This document shows positions 24,500-36,684 of a DNA stretch of 64,000 nt, one piece after another. How positions within the stretch are numbered: the stretch's first letter is position 1; each line of letters begins with the position of its first letter. This DNA is from Hericium rajendrae (Eukaryota; Basidiomycota; Agaricomycetes; Russulales; Hericiaceae), in the NCBI GenBank assembly GCA_033439255.1, contig CM065878.1, positions 248,001 through 312,000 on the forward strand, written 5' to 3'. The notes beneath the pieces were generated by a model. It ran no database searches. It was not told the DNA's origin and saw nothing but the letters and a program-made list of their open reading frames with translations. A program made the translations under genes and the position numbers.

Positions 24500-25709
24500 C
24501 ATCTGAAAAATCCCAAATTTATATAGCCATCAGCTGCAGTTATCTATGCTACAGAATGCTATATAGATGACTTATACATATATATAGCTCTATAGTAGCT
24601 ATATAGACTATATAGCTCTATATGTCATCTATATAGGGCTATATAGCTAGTTAGCACAGCTATGAAAGCTATGGACATGTTCCTACTTGCTATAGAGCCT
24701 ATATAACCTATATCACCTATATCACCTGGTAAGTGTAACCTATATGCTATGACATTGAAATATACAAGCATTATACTCAGTATCCAGAATATAGAGATTA
24801 TATAAGTCACACAACAGCATGGGTCAAATCAAATCAAATTATTTTCGGTCCTGACCAATTACAGAAGTAAAAGATAATCTAACTAAGTCATATCGAGTGT
24901 CGGTGTGGGCACTGATGCCGTTATGTGTCATCAAGCACCGGTGCCTATTGAGCATGGAGGGCACCGGGGCAGGCAAGGCATCGCGCGCACATGGGGGTAG
25001 GCGCGGGGTCTTGCATGTACCCGGGGCGTTCTGCACGCGCAGCGAGCATTGTGCGCGTGCGCGCAGAGGCACTTGTGGGCGTGCGGAGTGTTGAGCGGGT
25101 GTGGTGCGCCATGCACATGAACGCGGGGTATTGGTACAGGTGCTGGGCATTGTCGCGCACGCATCAGGTGTTGAGCGGACGTGATGCACGCATGCACACG
25201 AACACGGGGTATTGGCACGGACGTGAGGCTGTTGTCGCGCGCGCCAGGTATTCTGCACGTGCGGGGTGTTCTGTGCATGCGGGGGTGGTTGTGCGGGCAT
25301 GTGGGTGTTGTGGTGCACGTGCGGGGGATTTGTGCGTGTGGGGGAGGGATCCTGCATGTGCGCAAGGCATTGAACAGGCGGGCGGGACACTGAGGGTACG
25401 TACTGGATATGGAGCGTGCGCGGAGGTTGTTGCGTGCACGTGCTGGCCATGGCGCTGTGTTAAGGCATTCCGCACACGAGCTGGCCATGGTGTGCGAGTG
25501 CAGGACGTTGCACGGGCGGCCGGAGCATTGCACGCATGTCCGGCAAGATGGGGCTGCCAGCGCAGGGCGTGCGAAGCGTCAGCAAGCACGCGGGGCATGA
25601 GTCCTGTGGGCTGGAGCCGTTCATGAAGCTGGTGGCATGGCGGGGGGATGTAGAGATGGTCCGGTGGGGTTCCTTGAGGTGTGGTGAGCGTGAAGGGAGG
25701 ACGGGTCCT

Positions 25710-25723
25710 GTTGCCACGGCAAC
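25710..25723. promoter_or_regulatory. RFX X-box-like palindrome in A3
   Basis: GTTGCCACGGCAAC, identical to the A1 site although flanking bases differ. Confidence 0.45.
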
Positions 25724-26050
25724 GGGACTCGACAGCACGCGGACGTCGAAGGCACGGGTGGTGATGTGGCCCGTGCGCACGTCGTTGACAGCGTGCAGAC
25801 GGCACGGAACATCGCAGGTCCGTAGTCCATGACCGTGCATGTGAAAAGGGGTGCTGGAGTGCCGAGGACGGGGAGGTTCGAGTGCGGGATGTTGGGGTTG
25901 CGCGCGGGGCAGCAGGGGGGTTTGGCGGCGTTGTTGGAGAGGCGGAAGGGGGAATTGACAGCGAAGATGGCGAACGTGTCGACGGGGACGTGGGACGGGC
26001 GACAGGTGGCGTGCGGGTGTTGATGGAGGGCATGGGGGCATCAAAAGAAC

Positions 26051-26078
26051 GAGTGTCGCTCGTTTTCGAGCGACACTC
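26051..26078. other. Family A hairpin, A3 copy, with a compensating change
   Basis: GAGTGTCGCTCG TTTT CGAGCGACACTC. Relative to A1/A2 (AGTATCG/CGATACT), an A-T pair is replaced by G-C on both sides. A perfect stem is kept. Confidence 0.8.
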
Positions 26079-26499
26079 TGTATTAGCATGAAGAACTGAT
26101 TAAAAAAGTGTGTTTTTACTTACTTGCCACCCTCTGCTGACTGCAAACCCACTCCTGCCATGTTGATACTCGATAGATGATGAAAAACGGGAAGGGAGGG
26201 AGGAAAGACGGAGGAGAAGGGAGAGTAGTGAGGGAGAGTAGTGAGAGGGAACAAGTCTCGACGCGTCAACTCGGTGCTTCAGCCACCGAATGCGCGAAGA
26301 GACACAACAAATAAAATAAAATGGCTAGAAATACGAAAAAAGAGGGAAACTATGTATCATGTATCTAAGTACAATACATGAGCTACATTGTTGGCAATCG
26401 TACAGTATACTACTGGACAGAAGGGTAAAGATTTCGAAATCTAGACTCGGCACTCGGCAATGCCCGGCACCAACGATTCTTGGCTTTGTCTGGGATTCG

Positions 26500-26507
26500 T
26501 ATATAAG
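26500..26507 (+). promoter_or_regulatory. TATA box of A3
   Basis: TATATAAG inside GGGATTCGTATATAAGGCTC, followed by GTTGCCTCTTGCTCTTTAA. Confidence 0.65.
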
Positions 26508-26667
26508 GCTCGCGCGACGCACGTTGCCTCTTGCTCTTTAATCCCCACCATCTCTTGCCACGTTGACACTTCGTTGTCATCGCTTGTTCACTCGTTGTCG
26601 TTGCTCGCTCGCTCATCATCATTGCTTGCTTGCTTGCTCGTTGTTTGTTGCTCGTCTATCTTTATTA

Positions 26668-26850
26668 AGGTAAGCTTCTATTCTTAATCTCTTATATCTT
26701 GTGCTAATGTCTCCATACTTGTTACAGTACCTTTGTATGCTTACTAGGTAAGCTTTTATATGTTATCTTTGTTATCTTTTAATACTAATGTCTTTTTCCT
26801 TAGAAATTTTCGCATTTTTGTAGTACTGGTAAGTCTTATAATGTTTTATA
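26668..26850 (+). other. Mini-intron/micro-exon chain of A3
   Basis: Three donors (GTAAGCTTC, GTAAGCTTT, GTAAGTCTT) separated by exon-like pieces of ~20-30 nt (TACCTTTGTATGCTTACTAG, then an ATTTTCGC-containing piece), each intron ~50 nt with CTAAT near its 3' AG. Confidence 0.6.
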
Positions 26851-27369
26851 TTAATCTTTACTAATACTATATTATCTTAAAGGTTCCTAATATTTATTAT
26901 CTTGTATTATGTAATATAATGTTGTAGTATCTTGTTATGTTGTAGTTGGTCAATAAAATATCTTGCTGTTCTTAATCTTTTGTGTGATCTTCATGAATTG
27001 TCTACTTTATCAATATGTAAATATGTGTAGAATTTTATTAAGTCTAGTATGACTATAAATTCATATTATAACATTGTAATCTATTATAAATATGTAGAGT
27101 ACTCAGCTAATTGTAACCACCAGAGCATCTATAGTATCTGTAGTGAATATAATCTACATAGCTATTCTCATAGCTCTATAGCTATGTCTTGTAGCTCTAT
27201 AGTTATCATAGCTATCTCTTATAGCTCTATAGCTATCCTAAGTAGCTCTATAGCACTCTATAGATGACCCCCTTCTATGGCCATCTATAGAATAGGTGGC
27301 ATAGCTATGGCCCTATGACATTTATATAATCTATATAGAGCTCTATAGCCATGTGGATTTTCTCAGATG

Positions 27370-29041
27370 TTAGATAGCCAGATCAGAGATAAATACATCT
27401 AAGATAGATAATAAAAAGACATACTGCAGAAGGATTTAATTGTGAGACTGGAACAAAGTTTTTATCAATCCAAGGAAACTCTGCATGTGCCTCTTCTGCA
27501 TGATAAAAAGCTGGTGTACATCGCAAGATGGAAAGTCAAGTCTTGACAGCACGTAAAGCATGCCAAAAACAAAGTTGATGTTTAGCATCTGGAAATACAC
27601 TGCACATAGCATTGATCTCAGACCAGTCTTTGTCTGTGAGGGTGATGATGGCCTTCAAATTATGCTTATCTTGAAAGTAAGTTAGAAACTGTTTCAGAAG
27701 TCTCTCTTTAGCTCCACTTGATGTTGAAGAAGAACATTGAATCATGATATAGCCAAGAGGAAGACCAGAACCATAAGCTTCTCCAAGTAGAGCATAAAGC
27801 TCAAATCTTGATCCATTTGTATGCCCTAGTAATAATATCAGTATATTTGCAGATAAAGCAGAAATAATACATACATGCTGAATCAAGAGAAATTTCTCAA
27901 ACTCTACCACTCCATTGAAGAAGGATATCTGGTAAAGAAAAGGTCAAAGCTTGACAACCAGGCTCCTCTACAATTGGAATTGGCTGGACTGAATAAGGAC
28001 CAAGTTCACCAGCTTCTTGACCTTTTTGAAGAAGAAGCATAGCAGAATGAAACTCATTATCATCAAGTTTCCATTGAGCACTATTGTGAGTGAGCCATTT
28101 TTGATACACAGATTTGCGTGTAAAGTTTGGATGAGGATAGTCTTTAAGAATACTCTCCCATAACTAAAAATAAGTTAGAAACAATAATATATATAATAAG
28201 CTAAAGAAAATACCTGAGAAGGAGTCAAATGCAGATTTTTTTCAATAAAAGTTGTAACTTTGTCAGGTATATTGATAGAACAATAGTGAATATGAGGAAG
28301 ACAATGCTGTAGCTTGATGGTGACAGCTGTAGAATCTAGATAAAAAATATAGACAGCCAGCCAGAGCAGGCAAAAGATGACATTGAGATCTTGTCTCATT
28401 GCTTGGCTATATCTGCTGTTGTTTTCTTACTTTTCTTGACTCGAGCAGCAGATTGTGCACAATTAAAATTGAAGTGAGTCCCAGGTTTGCGAGTTAGTGA
28501 GATGGAACTATGATATCTAAGACCAGTTCAGTATTATTACTATAAAGATTATATTACAAACTTACAGCCAGCGATAATTAGTTAAATCCCAAACAGTTTT
28601 GACCAAACAATTAGCAATCTGATGTTGAGCACCCTCTACTTGTAGATCTTCAATGCTGAAATCTTGCATCAAGTATACAACTTCTACAGTGCATGTAAGA
28701 TCCAACTCAGCATCACTGTTCTGAGCACATAGCATAGTTGCAAATTGCTCGATGGACAAGAGAGATAGAGTTTCAGAATTCTAAAGATCATTAGCAAAAG
28801 AAATAATAAATAAACTGCTATATACCTTATCTTGCTCTAAAGAGTCTTCTCGTTCTCTTTTCTTATTCTGGTATTGCTTCTTATCTGTAGCTGCTTGTAC
28901 AGCATTACACTGGGTGCAAGTACTCTTGAGTGATCCCTTGGTCTTGCCCTTGGTAGAAGTTCCAAAAGCTGACAAAGGTAGAGTCTTGTGACACCTCTGA
29001 CATTTTCGAGTGTCAGCCTGAGTAGGAGTGCTTGAAGACAT
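27370..29041 (-). pseudogene. MULE2 transposase, N-terminal half with DDE core
   Basis: Starts at the ATG at 29041 (MSSSTPTQADTRKCQRCHKTLPL ... CTQC, same Cys-pair domain as MULE1). Then come exons for the linker, ISLDSA with the first catalytic Asp (near 27890), the second in TDKDWSEINAMCSVFPDAKHQ (near 27590-27650) and CFWHALRAVK. Residue-level agreement with MULE1 is high. A TGA replaces an Arg codon at 27536-27538. Introns of ~50 nt with AG acceptors separate the exons. The C-terminal half continues beyond A3. Confidence 0.85.
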
Positions 29042-29287
29042 AGTGCAGTTTAAACAAGCAAAAAGTTTGAGTAGAGATGAGAAAACACAGTAGACCGTCA
29101 GTTAGACAGCAGCACTGCAGAGTAGAACCATCAAAATGACAGAAACACTTAGAAGAATCAGATGCAAACAGAGATGGAAGATGATGATGTGGCAGGAAGA
29201 AGCCAGTTGATTCTGAAAGAAGTTGTGGCTGTGCTACTGACAAATCTTCCCACAACTCTGAAGTTCTACATTTATTCTGATCCTGTT

Positions 29288-29528
29288 ATGAATCAGTACT
29301 CACTTGCAAAATTTGACTCATATCTGATTACATAATCGACTATTCAACATATTCGATTTTTCTCCCATTTTATACGATTTTATTACATTTTAAATGGGCA
29401 AAATATGTGGCTAAAAGCCTGCTAGAGGCGAGGAACATGACGCGCTGCCGAAAAAGGAAGGCGCGACGATGCGTGTCAGTCACATGCCCTAAAGCGAAGG
29501 AAAACGCGTTGGGAGGATTGCATTCACT
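29288..29528 (-). repeat. MULE2 terminal inverted repeat, right copy
   Basis: 241 bp pairing with 5720-5960. This copy carries TG or CA at several places where the left copy has CG (for example GCAAAATATGTGG against GCGAAATACGTGG). Confidence 0.92.
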
Positions 29529-29746
29529 ATCCTTGCCATTGTCCATACCACTGTCACCATTGTCCTCATCGCCCTCGCCGCCCTCGCCGCCTTCACCGCT
29601 GCCCTCGCCACCTTCACTGCTGTCCTCACCGCCATCACCATTGCCCTCGCTGCCCTCGCTGCCATCCTCCTCATTGCCCTCATGGACTTCCTCGATGACC
29701 TCCAGACCCCATGGTATCATCGTGATCGGGACCCTATGAATATTAG
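29529..29746 (+). repeat. Left KDZ TIR, continuation after MULE2
   Basis: Begins with the second copy of ATCCTTGCCA and continues the TIR: a degenerate GCCCTCGCC/GTCCTCACC triplet-rich stretch, then TCGATGACCTC and an ACCCTATGAATATTAG end, matching the complement of 62343-62480. It stops where the LTR begins. Confidence 0.75.
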
Positions 29747-30267
29747 TGTTGAAATCGGTTGATGATGCTAGTCTCGATGATAACAATTATGGAAAGATCT
29801 GGAACGATCTGGACTTTGGTGATTGCAGAATCACATGGAACATTTACATAGCCTTACTGTACAGGTTAGTAATACGCTCTGACATATGCTTACTGATACC
29901 TTAGTGAGCTGACTGATGCTGTTCCCATGCGATGAGCAATCCATTATGCTATGCTGTATGATTACTGTACAATTTCTGATTGGTAGATATGCAGAGCCCT
30001 TAGTACTATATAAGGGCTCCCTCGTTCGCTCAGATACCTCAGTCTTTCACATCACAGACTGAGGTGAGCATATCTTGCATTACTTATGAGTTTCATCTTT
30101 ACTGACTCTACTTGTAGTATAGACTAATGTCTCTCTAAGGTACTGCAATATAGTCTTTTACATCACAGACTGAGTATAGACTAACATCTCTCTAAGTCGT
30201 GTTTCTTCAATTAGCATGCACCTGTGCCAAACATTAATGGGAACTCACATTGGTCCCAAATTTAACA
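29747..30267 (+). mobile_element. Probable solo LTR of an LTR retrotransposon (fossil)
   Basis: 521 bp starting TGTTGAAATC and ending TTTAACA, with a TATA box (CTATATAAGGGC near 30010) and a downstream pyrimidine-rich start region, as in fungal LTRs. The phrase TCACAGACTGAG recurs near 30053 and 30161. No coding region follows. The flanks (TATTAG / TATTGG, the second offset by three bases) are only a possible decayed target duplication. It could instead be another short element. Confidence 0.4.
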
Positions 30268-30714
30268 GGGTATTGGAGCTGCAATATATAAAAATATTAT
30301 GCTTTTTAAACTTTTAATATTTGTGATTAAGATATACAGCACTATTGAGCTGATAATATTTTTATTTTAAATGCTGATTGAGTAGAACAACATATTTAAC
30401 AGAAGTGACATAGAGTAGATAGAAATCTTACTAGCTAGTTATAATATAACAATAGAGATATAGTATATAATTAACATAGCTTCTATAGCTATTTTATACT
30501 ATAATAGCTATGACAGCTATGATATCTTATACTCTATGCTATGACAGCTATGTAGCTGATAGTCTATGCTATGATAGCTATGACAAGCTATAATAGCTAT
30601 GCATAGATTACTTGACTGCTATGAGACTGCTATGTAGAAAAGAGGACAGCTATGGACCTAGGAAAGCTATATAGCATATATAGCCTTATATACCAGTGGT
30701 AAATTTCTCAGATG
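30268..30714 (+). mobile_element. A8: right end only of a family A element
   Basis: AT-rich arm with AGCTATGATATC-type repeats ending in AAATTTCTCAGATG at 30714. The last ~100 bp are almost identical to the right arm of A4 (57480-57586). No matching left end remains; it was probably lost in the deletion that also removed the 5' half of the KDZ transposase gene. Confidence 0.7.
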
Positions 30715-31895
30715 CAGTGGTCACCAAGAAGCAGGCTTTGGAAATTCTGAACCAGGAATTGTGGCAACTGATGGCCATGACTCTGCAAGGGCTGGTGGGC
30801 ATCATCGAGGAAGGGATAGACCTTGAGGAAATGAGGTACGTGGAGCGGGGGCTTCCAAAGTGATGGCACTCACATGCAATGCACAGGGATGGCCTTTTAC
30901 GGAGATTGTCAAAGAAGGGTGCAAAGCCAGATGATTCGGCAGTCGAGGAAGCATGCCAGCAGTTCTTCGCATGCGTAGAACACTGGCACACCTTGCACGA
31001 TCTTTATCTCAAGCCACTGCTGGGGGAGATCGCCACATAGGAGGCACAGATTGTTATTGATGCTATGCTTAATGAGGATGTAGAACAAGCATTGCTGGAC
31101 TGGCAAGCGACCGATGATGTGATAGAGAATGCATGTGCAGAAGAGGAAACAATGGAGGACGTGATGGAGAACACACATGCAGAAGAAGAAATGAGCCAAG
31201 CAGGACTGGGATGGAAGAGAAAGCACACTGTCAATCCCTCATTCGAAGATGCAGGCACATCTGACAGCCCATCAGGAGTGGCAGGTGCAATCAATGACCC
31301 ATCAGACGAGGCAGGCTCGGACCTGTGGATGGAGGTGAAGGACACTGTCCTCGAGCTGCCCTCTCAGTTCGAGGAGAGTGTTAGGTTGCACCCTGCAATG
31401 ACCCAGGTGGTCCGCATCGAGTACCAATTGAGGGAGGGGCAAGCAAGCGACGTGCTCGATGATTTATGCTCATACCTCATGATGAGTTATCTGGTGAGGG
31501 GGGAGAGTAAAGAGGCATCTGGGCAAGTGAAGAAGACATGAGCCTACAATGTGGTGAAGGTCAGAAATGAGGCTGTAGCCTCAGCAGCACAACACTATTG
31601 ACAAGCGCAGTTGAGACTGATAGCATTGGGCTTGTCGAGCAAGGACACAAGATTCCAATTGTTGAGCACCGTCGACATGTGACCATTCAAAGTTTTCACC
31701 ATGCAAGAGACACTTGGTGATAGTAGGCTTCGACTGTCGTGGATATGGTTGACTTTCGAGTTTATCAAGAACTTGGAGAATCCAAAGTTCAAGGAGTTTT
31801 GCCATGAATGTACGGCCCATTTTCTCTTGCTGACGAAATACTAACGCACCGATCTTGGACAGGTGTCAAGGTGCATTGGTTCCAATGCAGTGCCC
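30715..31895 (+). pseudogene. KDZ transposase, C-terminal region (first piece)
   Basis: Exons read VTKKQALEILNQELWQLMAM ..., then a 31065-31541 frame with an acidic linker and IEYQLREGQASDVLDDLCSY, followed by AYNVVKVRNEAVASAAQHY, RLRLSWIW and finally VKVHWFQCSAL. The pattern (x-L-REGQA-x-D-x-LxDL, RxLSWIW, W-x-EExxLLxEEM) is that of KDZ (Kyakuja-Dileera-Zisupton) transposases, common in basidiomycetes. Introns near 30835-30887 and before 31874 (TACTAAC...ACAG) look intact. TGA stops at 31539, 31599 and 31680 stand at likely Arg codons. The catalytic N-terminal half is absent. Confidence 0.8.
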
Positions 31896-32299
31896 TTATC
31901 TGAGAGAACTGAATTTTATATAGCTGCAGGTTATATCATGGATGCTATGACTGAGCTATCAAAGCTATGTAGAGCTATGAGAGCTCCCATAGCTCCCATA
32001 GCTAGTAGTGTGAGCTATATAGTGTTACCATGGCTTCCATAGCCAGCAGTTTGAAATATATAGCATTATCATACTTACGAAGGTAAGCTATGACTACTAT
32101 AAGTCACCAGACCCTGTAGATCAGTTGCAACCTATACCAGTAGTAACAGGAGGGAGGGTCCCAACTGTACCAGTAACACTATAAGTAGTATTTTCAGGCT
32201 AATGTAATGTTTGGTACTTCACATGTTTTGCATAGAATATGTTTTGCATAAAATGACATATCAAAAAAACATCTTATATTCTCAAAAAAAAACATATGA

Positions 32300-32322
32300 G
32301 CCGAGATCTTAAGGATCTCGGC
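32300..32322. other. Family B small hairpin, B3 copy
   Basis: GCCGAGATC TTAAG GATCTCGGC: perfect 9-bp stem, five-base loop. Confidence 0.65.
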
Positions 32323-32379
32323 CACTATTACTACCTACAACTTGCCGGTGCTTCCACACACGCTCGCTGGCACTTCCAC

Positions 32380-32735
32380 ACACGCTTGCCGGCGCTTTTC
32401 CCCGTGCTCCCCAGTGCCTTTCCCCACGCTCCTCGGCACTTTTCCCCACACTCCCCGGCGCCTTTCCCTGTGCTCCCTGGCACCTTTCCCCATGCTCCCC
32501 GGCACCTTTCCCTGTGCTCCCCAGCACCTTTCCCTGCACTCCCCGGTGCCGAGCCCCCGTGCTCCCTGGCGCCGAGCCCCCGCGCTCCCCGGCGCCTTTC
32601 CCCGTGCTCCCCAGCACCTTTCCCCGTGCTCCCCAGCACCTTTCCCCGTGCTCCCCAGTGCCTTTCCCTGTGCTCCCCGGTGCCGAGCCCCGTGCTCCCC
32701 GGCGCCGAGCCCCCGCGCTCCCCGGCGCTTGCCCC
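32380..32735 (+). repeat. Minisatellite of B3, unit about 22-24 bp
   Basis: Some 14 units of the type CCTTTCCCCGTGCTCCCCAG with C/T and G/A variation. Several units read CCGAGCCCCCGCGCTCCC. It gives Pro/Ser-rich peptide repeats in every frame, which is why long frames appear here. Confidence 0.85.
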
Positions 32736-34699
32736 CGCTTGCTAGCGCTTGCCCTCGCGCTCGTCATATCTGCTCACCGGCACCCAATGCCACTGGCCCC
32801 CGATTCCCGCCCTCCACCCTGCAGCAATGCACGCGCTGCAAGCACGTTGCACCCCGCATGCTCACTGCAGAGCATTGCGCCACGGTCCAGTCGGCACAGG
32901 GGCAGCACGCGCCCACGCTGTCCACCATGCTCACTGCGCATCCGCCGCACACCGTCGATGGCTCCCGCATGTGGTGTAGGTGGGCAAAATTCACGCGTGG
33001 GGACCAGAGTGCTGCGCTGAGGAGTGAGCATGGCACTGGAACAGTGGGTGCGGCGCTGGAATGGTGGGCGCGGCGCTGGAACAGTGGGCACGGCACTGGA
33101 ACGGTGGGCGCGGCACTGGCACGCACGGGCTCAGGCTGAAGCATGCGGGCATGGGGCTGGGACACGCGGGCGTAGGGCTGGGACGCACGAGTGCAGGGCT
33201 GAGACACGTGCACTCGGGGCTGGAAACGTGCACGCTCGGGGCTGGAGCGTGCAGGGCTGGGACGTGGGGGCACGGACGCGGGCTTGGGGCAAAAATGCGT
33301 GGGACTGGGGCTGGGACGTGCGGGCTGGGGGACTGGAGCGTGCGGGCTGAGGACCGGGATGTGCGGGGCTGGGACTGGAACGTGCAGGATTGGGACTGGG
33401 ATGCAGGCAAGGGGCTGAGACGCAGGCACGGGGCTGACAGGGATAGTGGGGCAGGAGACACGGGCTCTGCCACGAACGTGCGGTTGTGAAGGCATGTGCG
33501 ACATTCTCGGGCAGGCAGTGTGTTGCACTGTGCGAGTGCGCGAATGCACAGGTGATACCTGACACGCCTTTGCGAGCGCGAGGGGAGAAGGTGGGGATGG
33601 GGGCAGGTGTCGTTCCGGCCACATGCGGTGCCACGTCAGCACGTTGGCGGGCTGAAATAAGAAGATTTCATCAGCGAACCGGTAGATATGAGAAAAGAAA
33701 AGAAAAAACTTACGAGTTTGTGAGCTATTGAGCCCTACAGTATCCTCACTTGATGGGAGGAGGAGGAAGAGGAGAGGCTACTAGTACGAGCCTAGGGGCA
33801 CGGTTCGGCAATTGCCGAACAGGACACCGAACGAGGCTGGTGGAAATTTGAACACGCATTTAAGAGCAAATAAATTTTATTAAAAGCCACAAATAATATG
33901 GCAGCTATGGTTAATGTATATGCAAGGTTGTGTATGAATCGAATGAGCTGGAAGCATTTTGTGTGAGAAGGAGAGATAAGCACGTCTAAAATGGACCGAG
34001 ATGCCAAACACGTTGAGCTCAAATCGACGTCTCGGCACGCCGGACATCAGATTCGAGTCACGATTCCTTAGCATACTTGCCTCATACCCTCTATCAGTTT
34101 ATACCAATACATTGGGGAGTACAGCTTTAATGTATTACAAATATATTGTATTTTATACACTGCCAGATAGCTAGGATCTGGCCAGATACATATTTTTTGT
34201 CAGCATAAACTGAGTTTTTGCATGTATATCGAGCCTGCAGAGCTGGAATTATGTCTAAAAAATTTGAACCTTCGTATAAAAGTAAATGAAACTGCATTTA
34301 AAAGTTCCATGGACCAGGTAAGTAAAAATATCCTGAGCAAGCTTTCTTCTACTACACGAAATTCTCTTTAGGGGAGCGTCGGCCATCTCGGGTGCAGCCA
34401 CCAAAGCTCAGTGATCTCCGAGCTGCACTGCAATGCCCTTCTCCCTCTCCTCCCTCCCTCTTCATGTAGTGAATGGCATGGGTAACCCCTGGGTACTTCC
34501 AGGGTCACCCATACCCATACCCACAAAAAACCCACACCCATGCATTGGGTATGGGTTTTTTGTGGGTATGGGTATGGGTATGCCCTGGGTTCATGGGTTC
34601 TCATGGGTTCATGGGTAACCCAAGGGTTGTACTAGATAATCAGAGAATCCAGTATCTATCATTGACAGGCATCATGATATATACATATTTCTGCCAAAA

Positions 34700-36684
34700 T
34701 TATGCAAGATTAATATTGTCCCACCCATCTACCATCTCATACTTCCCATCAGCTACCTCCTCCTCTTGTGGGACATCTGCCATATTAGCAACTTTCAATA
34801 CATCAGTGTCCTTGACGAGTCCAAGAAGACTCCAATCTCCAAGACATAAGAGCGCGTGCATGGTCTGTGCCGAGAGACGATTGCGGATATGTGATAAAAG
34901 CAAGCATCCACGGCTGAACACTTGCTCTACCGCTACAGACGTCACTGCAAACATAATTCAGCCGCAAAAACTCATAATTGAGACTAGACAGCATACCAGG
35001 AATTGTCAGGTAATCAATCGCCATGCGAGAAAGATGGGGGAATTGATCACGCCGATCGAGCCACCAGGTGAACACATTTTCGACGTGCTCAGTGTCTGTG
35101 CTCAGATACCGATCCAACTCGTCACGTTCAGGGTTTGGCTGAGGCGTGGAAAGGGCAGGGAGGACGTCAAAAATGTTTGGCACCTATGCAGGACCTGTTA
35201 GATCGAGAAGATAGTGTGAAACGTTAGACAGTGCGCACCTGGGTTGAGCTTGACACGACCTCGACTTCCTGAACCGCGAGCTCCTCGTCATCAGCGGGGA
35301 CCTCTAGCAATGCGTATGATCGCTTATATTCGTCTTGGATGAGATCGCGTGCCGTGTTTATCCAGTCGGTCTCCCAGTTCGCATTCTTGAAATATTCGAG
35401 TTTGTGGTGCGAGTGGAGAACTGAGATAATGATACTATCAGATAATGAAAAGATAGATAGAAAAGACTACGTACCCATTGCAATACGATACACTTCAGAC
35501 GAGTCAGTCAGGTCATAGTAGCGGTTGAGAGTCTTCTTGGCCATGGTAAGTGAGGCGCGAATGGCCGTGTTGAACTTCGGGTCGAGGGAGTCGGTAGCCA
35601 GGTGATGATCGATGTGATCCATCATGGGAATCACAGTAGCTAGGTTGGGGGTGGCCCTCGAAAAGAACAGGGTAGCATCTTTTAGGATCTGAAGGGTGAG
35701 GGGAGAGAACATAAGTACGAAGGGACTGTAGACAGCTGTGGACACATGCAGGCACTAGTGCTAGCGTGACGTGACTCACATGCAGGACATCATGAAGCTG
35801 CTCTGCAATTTGCCACTCGTGCACAGTCAGCTCGTACTTTTCCAGACCCAGGTGCATATCTCCAATGATCGTTCTAACTGCCTTCTTGTATTGCAGCACA
35901 AACGTCAACATGTCGTAAGTCGAGTTCCAGCACGTCGCAACATCATGCGGGATCATCCTCATCGGCAGCTTCAAGTCAGTCAAGGTCGCCTTCCAGGCCG
36001 GGAGGAGGATAGTTGTAGAATGTATGATCTTGTAGGAGATCTTGCAAAGCTAGACGATAGTTAGAGGTGCATATAGGTGCATTAACCACGAGCTTACCTT
36101 AGTGAGTACAAACTTAACGGGTAGGATGCTCTTCTCCAGGTCCTCCTGCTCGTCTGTCAACATCATTTCCCTCTCGTCGATGAACCCTTCTTCATCGTCA
36201 ACTTCGACATCGGCGCCTGCATCAATCTGCAATAGCTCATTAATCCGAGTCTGCCTCTCTTCAAGGTCAAGATCCTCTGCCAGCTCCTGGAGTTCTTTCT
36301 CGGCACTGGACAACATCTCGTCCACTTTTTTTTTGGTACATTGAATTGTTTCAATAAACTCTTGGCTATCAGGTTGACGATATGCACGAAGCATCTCATC
36401 TGGTTAATCTCACCAGGGAAACCGTCGATCAGCTTCGACAGCTTGTTGATCATGCTGTCGTTTGAGCTCACATTATCGCAGGTAATACTGAGTAGCTACA
36501 AGGCATATCGGTAAGTAAGTTGACACTTGTCATGTTCGCTAGAAGCTGACCTTTTCAGATATTCCAAACTCTTCCATAATCCATGCGAAGGCCTCTGCTA
36601 AATTGATGCTGGAGTGCGACTTGTACAAGATCAGTGCGACGAATCAGCAATTCCGGAGAATACGTACTTCAGCAACCTCAACCA
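34700..36684 (-). pseudogene. hAT1 transposase, C-terminal part
   Basis: Exons carry DSMINKLSKLIDGFPGEINQ then CFVHIVNLIAKSLLKQF, an acidic linker, WNSTYDMLTFVLQYKKAV, FSRATPNLATVIPMMDHID, and the hATC dimerisation domain: RYLSTDTEHVENVFTWWL, then VAVEQVFSRGCLLLSHIRNR and LSAQTMHALLCLGDWSLLG, stop at 34700. Five or six introns of 50-70 nt match those of hAT2 in position. Host-side order is the same as in hAT2. Not autonomous because A5 lies in the gene. Confidence 0.85.

Larger units (their letters stand above)
24500..27369 (+). mobile_element. A3: family A element in an intron of MULE2
   Basis: Ends CATCTGAAAAATC and GATTTTCTCAGATG with TT on each side. 2,870 bp. GC core 24900-26040, X-box-like palindrome 25710-25723, hairpin 26051-26078, stem CTCGGTGCTTCAGCCACCGAA near 26270, TATA 26500, mini-introns 26668-26850, right arm. 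The core has fewer CpG than A2. It falls at the position of the MULE1 intron near 1260-1310, so it may have been tolerated when MULE2 was active. Confidence 0.82.
5720..29528 (-). mobile_element. MULE2: Mutator-like transposon, opened by A1 and A3
   Basis: Bounded by 241-bp TIRs (5720-5960 and 29288-29528) that start AGTGAATGCAATCC and flanked by a perfect 10-bp duplication ATCCTTGCCA (5710-5719, 29529-29538), as expected for a MULE. It sits inside the left KDZ TIR. The gene reads leftward: 29041-27370, then 24499-22983, then 6184-6004. Two A elements split it (A1 16.8 kb in the last exon region, A3 2.9 kb in an intron). Without them it is about 4.1 kb. TIR differences are mostly transitions at CpG. 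Confidence 0.9.
32157..34466 (+). mobile_element. B3: family B element, truncated at hAT1
   Basis: Begins near GGGTCCCAACTGTACC. Has the small hairpin (32300-32322), a long minisatellite (32380-32735), GC arm 1 (32740-33650), and the AT-rich centre with TTCGGCAATTGCCGAA (33805-33820). It ends at hAT1 where B2 would continue with its second arm. Many CpG sites of B2 are TG/CA here, so it is older. Confidence 0.6.

Noticed and set aside
32296-33139. Pro/Ser/Cys-rich repeat protein
   Set aside because: Peptide repeats appear in all three frames because they come from a DNA minisatellite in B3.
34500-34620. Runs of GGGTAT/GGGTAC resembling telomere repeats (also 44430-44530, 44700-44815, 48290-48400, 63920-64000)
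   Set aside because: They occur in inverted pairs directly inside hAT TIRs, so they are subterminal repeats of the transposon, not telomeric DNA.
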